A stretch of DNA of 64,000 nucleotides from Ptiloglossa arizonensis. Lineage: Eukaryota > Arthropoda > Insecta > Hymenoptera > Colletidae. The position numbers and the translations under genes are program-made. The DNA lies in assembly GCF_051014685.1 (NCBI RefSeq), contig NW_027479270.1, forward strand, positions 62,001-126,000. The letters run 5' to 3'. The notes under the pieces were generated by a model, which worked only from the letters and a program-made list of their open reading frames with translations, searched no databases and had not been told where the DNA came from. The first letter of the stretch is position 1; the number at the start of each line of letters is the position of its first letter. Below are positions 58,450 through 64,000 of the stretch, in pieces.

Positions 58450-61400
58450 GATAAGAAACGCTTGAGAAACTCAAAATTTTCGCAGTTCTGATGCTCGACA
58501 CGAATAACTAGAACGGCCTAGGGGAAAAGTGCGCATACCGTTGTAATCGGGCGAGTGTCTACTTTCAGATGCAACAGAAATTTTGCGGATTGGTCAATCC
58601 GTTCGCGAGATACGGCAGTTTGGAGATAAGAAACGCTTGAGAAACTCAAAATTTTCGCAGTTTTGATGCTCGAAACGAGTAACTAGAACGGCCTAGGGGA
58701 AAAGTGCGCATACCGTTGTAATCGGGCGAGTTTCTAATTTCAGATGCAACAGAAATTTTGCGGATTGGTCAATCCGGTCGCGAGATATGGCAGTTTGGAG
58801 GTAAGAAACGCTTGAGAAACTCAAAATTCTCGCAGTTCTGATGCTCGACACGAATAACTAGAACGGCTTAGGGGAAAAGTGCGCATACCGTTGTAATCGG
58901 GCGAGTTTCTACTTTCAGATGCAACAGAAATTTTGCGGATTGGTCAATCCGTTCGCGAGATATGGCAGTTTGGAGGTAAGAAACGCTTGAGAAACTCAAA
59001 ATTTTCGCATTTCTGATGCTCGATACGAATAACTAGAACGGCCTAGGGGAAAAGTGCTCATACCGTTGTAATCGGGCGAGCTTCTACTTTCAGAAGCAAC
59101 AGAAATTTTGCGGATTGGTTAATCCGTTCGCGAGATATGGCAGTTTGGAGGTAAGAAACGCTTGAGAAACTCAAAATTTTCGCATTTTTCATGCTCGAAA
59201 CGAATAACTAGAACGGCCTAGGGGAAAAGTGCGCATACCGCTGTAATCGGGCGAGTTTCTACTTTCAGAAGCAACAGAAATTTTGCGGATTGGTCAATCC
59301 GTTCGCGAGATATGGCAGTTTGGATGTAAGAAACGCTTGAGAAACTCAATATTTTCGCAGTTCTGATGCTCGAAATGAATAACTGGAACGGCCTAGGGTA
59401 AAACTACACCTACCGTTGTAATCGGGCGAGTTTCTACTTTCAGATGCAACAGAAATTTTGCGGATTGATCAATCCGTTCGCGAGAAATGGCAGTTTGGAG
59501 ATAAGAAACGCTTGAGAAACTCAAAATTTTCGCAGTTCTGATGCTCGACACGAATACCTAGAACGGCCTAGGGGAAAAGTGCGCATACCGTTGTAATCGG
59601 GCGAGTTTCTACTTTCAGATGCAACAGAAATTTTGCGGATTGGTCAATCCGTTCGCGAGATATGGCAGGTTGGAGGTATGAAACGCTTGAGAAACTCAAA
59701 ATTTTCGCAGTTCTGATGCTCGAAACGAGTAACTAGAACGGCCTAGGGGAAAAGTACCCATACCGTTGTAATCGGCCGAGTTTCTACTTTCAGATGCAAT
59801 AGAAATTTTGCGGATTGGTCAATCCGTTCGCGAGATATGGCAGTTTGGAGGTAAGAAACGCTTGAGAAACTCAAAATTTTCGCAGTTCTGATGCTCGACA
59901 CGAATAACTGGAACGGCCTAGGGGAAAAGTGCGTATACCGTTGTAATCGGGCGAGTTTCTACTTTCAGATGCAACAGAAATTTTGCGGATTGGTCAATCC
60001 GTTCGCGAGATATGGCAGTTTGGAGGTAAGAAACGCTTGAGAAACTCAAAATTTTCGCAGTTCTGATGCTCGACACGAATAACTAGAACGGTCTAGGGGC
60101 AAAGTGCGCATACCGTTGTAATCGGGCGAGTTTCTACTTTCAGATGCAACAGAAATTTTGCGGATTGGTCAATCCGTTCGCGAGATATGGCAGTTTGGAG
60201 GTAAGAAACGCTTGAGAAACTCAAAATTTTCGCAGTTCTGATGCTCGACACGAATAACTAGAACGGCCTAGGGGAAAACTACACCTACCTTTGTAATCGG
60301 GCGAGCTTCTACTTTCAGATGCAACGGAAATTTTGCGGATTGATCAATCCGTTCGCGAGATATGGCAGTTTGGAGATAAGAAACGCTTGAGAAACTTAAA
60401 ATTTTCGCAGTTCTGATGCTCGACACGAATAACTAGAACGGCCTAGGGGAAAACTACACCTACCTTTGTAATCGGGCGAGTTTCTACTTTCAGATGCAAC
60501 AGAAATTTTGCGGATTGGTCAATCCGTTTGCGAGATATGGCCGTTTGGATTTAAGAAACGCTTGAGGACCTCAAAATTTTCGCATTTCTGATGCTCGAAA
60601 CGAATAACTAGAACGGCCTAGGGGAAAAGTGCGCATACCGTTGTAATCGGGCGAGTTTCTACTTTCAGATGCAACAGAAATTTTGCGGATTGATCAATCC
60701 GTTCGCGAGATATGGCAGTTTGGAGATAAGAAACGCTTGAGAAACTCAAAATTTTCGCAGTTCTGATGCTCGAAACGAATGACTAGAGCGGCCTAGGGGA
60801 GAAGTACGCATATCGTTGTAATCGGGCGAGTTTCTACTTTCAGATGGCACAGAAATTTTGCGGATTGATCAATCCGTTCGCGAGATACGGCAGTTTGGAG
60901 ATAAGAAACGCTTGAGAAACTCAAAATTTTCGCAGTTTTGATGCCCGAAACGAGTAACTAGAACGGCCTAGGGGAAAAGTGCGCATACCGTTGTAATCGG
61001 GCGAGTTTCTACTTTCAGATGCAACAGAAATTTTGCGGATTGGTCAATCCGGTCGCGAGATATGGCAGTTTGGAGGAAAGAAACGCTTGAGAAACTCAAA
61101 ATTTTCGCATTTTTGATGCTCGAAACGAATAACTAGAACGGCCTAGGGGAAAAGTGCGCATACCGTTGTAATCGGGCGAGTTTCTACTTTCAGATGCAAC
61201 AGAAATTTTGCGGATTGGTCAATCCGTTCGCGAGATATGGCAGTTTGGAGGTAAGAAACGCTTGAGAAGCTCAAAATTTTCGCAGTTCTGATGCTCGAAA
61301 CGAATAACTAGAACCGCCTAGGGGAAAAGTACGCATACCGTTGTAATCGGGCGAGTTTCTACTTTCAGATGGAACAGAAATTTTGCGGATTGATCAATCC

Positions 61401-62215
61401 GTTCGCGAGATATGGCAGTTTGGAGATAAGAAACGCTTGAGAAACTCAAATTTTTCGCAGTTCTGATGCTCGACACGAATAACTAGAACGGCCTAGGGGA
61501 AAAGTGCGCATACCGTTGTAATCGGGCGAGTGTCTACTTTCAGATGCAACAGAAATTTTGCGGATTGGTCAATCCGTTCGCGAGATATGGCAGTTTGGAG
61601 GTAAGAAACGCTTGAGAAACTCAAAATTTTCGCAGTTCTGATGCTCGACACGAATAACTAGAACGGCCTGGGGGAAAAGAGCGCATACCGTTGTAATCGG
61701 GCGAGTTTCTACTTTCAGATGCAACAGAAATTTTGCGGATTGGTCAATCCGTTCGCGAGATATGGCAGTTTGGATATAAGAAACGCTTGAGAAACTCAAA
61801 ATTTTCGCACTTCTGAAGCTCGATACGAATAACTAGAACGGCCTAGGGGAAAAGTGCTCATACCGTTGTAATCGGGCGAGTTTCTACTTTCAGAAGCAAC
61901 AGAAATTTTGCGGATTGGTTAATCCGTTCGCGAGATATGGCAGTTTGGATGTAAGAAACGCTTGAGAAACTCAATATTTTCGCAGTTCTGATGCTCGAAA
62001 TGAATAACTGGAACGGCCTAGGGTAAAACTACACCTACCGTTGTAATCGGGCGAGTTTCTACTTTCAGATGCAACAGAAATTTTGCGGATTGATCAATCC
62101 GTTCGCGAGAAATGGCAGTTTGGAGATAAGAAACGCTTGAGAAACTCAAAATTTTCGCAGTTCTGATGCTCGACACGAATACCTAGAACGGCCTGGGGGA
62201 AAAGAGCGCATACCG
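58450..62215 (+). repeat. Mixed domain III units with fifth cassette
   Basis: Units near 58.98-59.68 kb repeat the CATTTC/GAGCTTC, CATTTTTCATG, CTCAATATTTTCG/GAAATGAATAACTGG order of 43.6-44.3 and 49.3-50.0 kb. Then AAGTACCCATACC with CGGCCGAG, GGTCTAGGGGC and the ACCTTTG cassette (about 60.2-61.3 kb, with ATATCGTTG at 60811 and GATGCCCG as private changes). GAGTGTCTAC recurs at 61528. Only satellite. Confidence 0.8.
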
Positions 62216-63615
62216 CTGTAATCGGGCGAGTTTCTACTTTCAGAAGCAACAGAAATTTTGCGGATTGGTCAATCCGTTCGCGAGATATGACAGTTTGGAG
62301 GTAAGAAACGCTTGAGAAACTCAAAATTTTCGCAGTTTTGATGCTCGAAATGAGTAACTGGAACGGCCTAGGGGAAAACTACACCCACCGTTGTAATCGG
62401 GCGAGTTTCTACTTTCAGATGCAACAGAAATTTTGCGGATTGATCAATCCGTTCGCGAGATATGGCAGTTTGGAGATAAGAAACGCTTGAGAAACTCAAA
62501 ATTTTCGCAGTTCTGATGCTCGACACGAATAACTAGAACGGCCTTGGGGAAAAGTGCGCATACCGCTGTAATCGGGCGAGTTTCTACTTTCAGAAGCAAC
62601 AGAAATTTTGCGGATTGGTCAATCCGTTCGCGAGATACGGCAGTTTGGAGATAAGAAACGCTTGAGAAACTCAAAATTTTCGCAGTTCTGATGCTCGACA
62701 CGAATAACTAGAACGGCCTAGGGGAAGAGTGCGCATACCGTTGTAATCGGGCGAGTTTCTACTTTCAGAAGCAACAGAAATTTTGCGGATTGGTTAATCC
62801 GTTCGCGAGATATGGCAGTTTGGAGGTAAGAAACGCTTGAGAAACTCAAAATTTTCGCAGTTCTGATGCTCGACACGAATAACTAGAACGGCCTAGGGGA
62901 AAAGAGCGCATACCGTTGTAATCGGGCGAGTTTCTACTTTCAGATGGAACAGATATTTTGCGGATTGATCAATCCGTTCGCGAGATATGGCAGTTTGGAG
63001 ATAAGAAACGCTTGAGGAACTCAAAATTTTCGCAGTTCTGATGCTCGACACGAATAACTAGAACGGCCTAGGGGAAAAGTGCGCATACCGTTGTAATCGG
63101 GCGACTGTCTACTTTCAGATGCAACAGAAATTTTGCGGATTGGTCAATCCGTTCGCGAGATATGGCAGTTTGGAGGTAAGAAACGCTTGAGAAACTCAAA
63201 ATTTTCGCAGTTCTGATGCTCGACACGAATAACTAGAACGGCTTAGGGGAAAAGAGCGCATACCGTTGTAATCGGGCGAGTTTCTACTTTCAGATGCAAC
63301 AGAAATTTTGCGGATTGGTCAATCCGTTCGCGAGATATGGCAGTTTGGAGATAAGAAACGCTTGAGAAACTCAAAATTTTCGCACTTCTGAAGCTCGATA
63401 CGAATAACTAGAACGGCCTAGGGGAAAAGTGCTCATACCGTTGTAATCGGGCGAGTTTCTACTTTCAGAAGCAACAGAAATTTTGCGGATTGGTTAATAC
63501 GTTCGCGAGATATGGCAGTTTGGAGGTAAGAAACGCTTGAGAAACTCAAAATCTTCGCATTTTTGATGCTCGAAACGAATAACTAGAACGGTCTAGGGGA
63601 AAAGTGGGCATACCG
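62216..63615 (+). repeat. 8-mer higher-order repeat of domain III (1400 bp)
   Basis: ACCGCTGTAATC with GATATGACAG, then GTTTTGATG with GAAATGAGTAACTGG and CTACACCCACC, recur at 1400 bp (ggtaag unit starts at 62300 and 63700). The second copy runs from 63616 to the window end with a few differences. A one-sided hairpin variant TTGAGGAACTCAA is at 63012-63024. Confidence 0.85.
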
Positions 63616-64000
63616 CTGTAATCGGGCGAGTTTCTACTTTCAGAAGCAACAGAAATTTTGCGGATTGGTCAATCCGTTCGCGAGATATGACAGTTTGGAG
63701 GTAAGAAACGCTTGAGAAACTCAAAATTTTCGCAGTTTTGATGCTCGAAATGAGTAACTGGAACGGCCTAGGGGAAAACTACACCCACCGTTGTAATCGG
63801 GCGAGTTTCTACTTTCAGATGCAACAGAAATTTTGCGGATTGATCAATCCGTTCGCGAGATATGGCAGTTTGGAGATAAGAAACGCTTGAGAAACTCAAA
63901 ATTTTCGCAGTTCTGATGCTCGACACGAATAACTAGAACGGCCTAGGGGAAAAGTGCGCATACCGTTGTAATCGGGCGAGTTTCTACTTTCAGAAGCAAC
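63616..64000 (+). repeat. Partial next copy of the 8-mer, cut by the window end
   Basis: Continues the 1400 bp period for 385 bp and stops at unit position 126 (AGAAGCAAC). Compared with 62216-62600 it has GGCCTAGGGG for GGCCTTGGGG and ACCGTTG for ACCGCTG. The array evidently extends further right. Confidence 0.85.

Larger units (their letters stand above)
1..64000 (+). repeat. 175 bp satellite DNA array filling the window
   Basis: Every line of the sequence is a variant of one 175 bp unit, repeated head to tail about 365.7 times with no interruption and no inverted unit. The first unit starts at base 1 (GGTCAGAAAC form) and the last breaks off at unit position 126, so the array continues past both edges. 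Units differ mainly by substitutions at a limited set of recurring variant positions, shuffled in many combinations. Length changes other than whole units are about twelve single-base indels, net -1, and this bookkeeping predicts the end phase exactly. No unique sequence, transposon, poly-A tail or gene is embedded. Long homogeneous arrays of this kind are typical of centromeric or heterochromatic satellites in eukaryotes. The species and family name are not recognised. Confidence 0.99.

Noticed and set aside
1..64000. CRISPR array
   Set aside because: The whole 175 bp unit repeats; there are no short repeats separated by unique spacers, and no cas-like genes.
1..64000. Tandem rRNA, 5S or tRNA gene cluster
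   Set aside because: The unit has no recognisable 5S or tRNA internal promoter boxes and no rRNA core sequence; the CGGATTGRTCAATCCG segment only loosely resembles a B box.
1..64000. Embedded transposable element or inverted satellite segment
   Set aside because: Phase bookkeeping accounts for every base from 1 to 64000 as forward units, so no insertion or inversion fits.

Overview
The whole 64 kb window is one uninterrupted tandem array of a 175 bp satellite monomer. All units are head to tail in the same orientation. I count about 365.7 units. No gene, RNA gene, transposable element, CRISPR array or unique-sequence island is visible, and both window edges lie inside the array. Single-base indels are so rare (about a dozen, net -1) that monomer starts can be predicted along the window. 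With the unit start set at the GGTAAGAAAC motif, starts lie at 1+175k, plus an offset of 0 to about 10.57 kb, +1 to 11.81, +2 to 13.90, +3 to 16.53, +4 to 27.84, +3 to 28.27, +4 to 29.78, +3 to 46.57, +2 to 51.30, +1 to 53.57, 0 to 56.37 and -1 to the end.

The array is typical of a eukaryotic (peri)centromeric or other heterochromatic satellite. I do not recognise the monomer and cannot name the species. The consensus is about 45% G+C and keeps 13 CpGs where about 8.7 are expected. That lack of CpG depletion argues mildly against a heavily CpG-methylated vertebrate or plant genome and fits an invertebrate such as a nematode or insect (inference).

Layout. Domain I (1 to about 16.8 kb) holds an ABAB dimer, a tandem 14-mer (2450 bp period) and mosaics of 6-, 7- and 11-monomer spacings. 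Domain II (about 16.8-40.46 kb) is built on a 16-mer higher-order repeat of 2800 bp, present as two apparently identical tandem copies, followed by shortened 11-mer, 8-mer and 5-mer derivatives and roughly 3.5 kb blocks copied again about 10-11 kb downstream. Domain III (40.46-64 kb) has its own set of variant monomers and 3-, 8- and 15/16-monomer repeats. Nearly every rearrangement is a whole multiple of the monomer, as expected from in-register unequal exchange.

Within each monomer I see: a CENP-B-box-like 17-mer (7 of 9 essential bases), a 16 bp perfect palindrome in one subclass, a short hairpin with paired symmetric changes in some copies, two A/T tracts about ten helical turns apart, and a splice-site-like pair that would define a 57 nt (19-codon) open exon and a 118 nt intron. 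The last is the most unexpected signal and is speculative.
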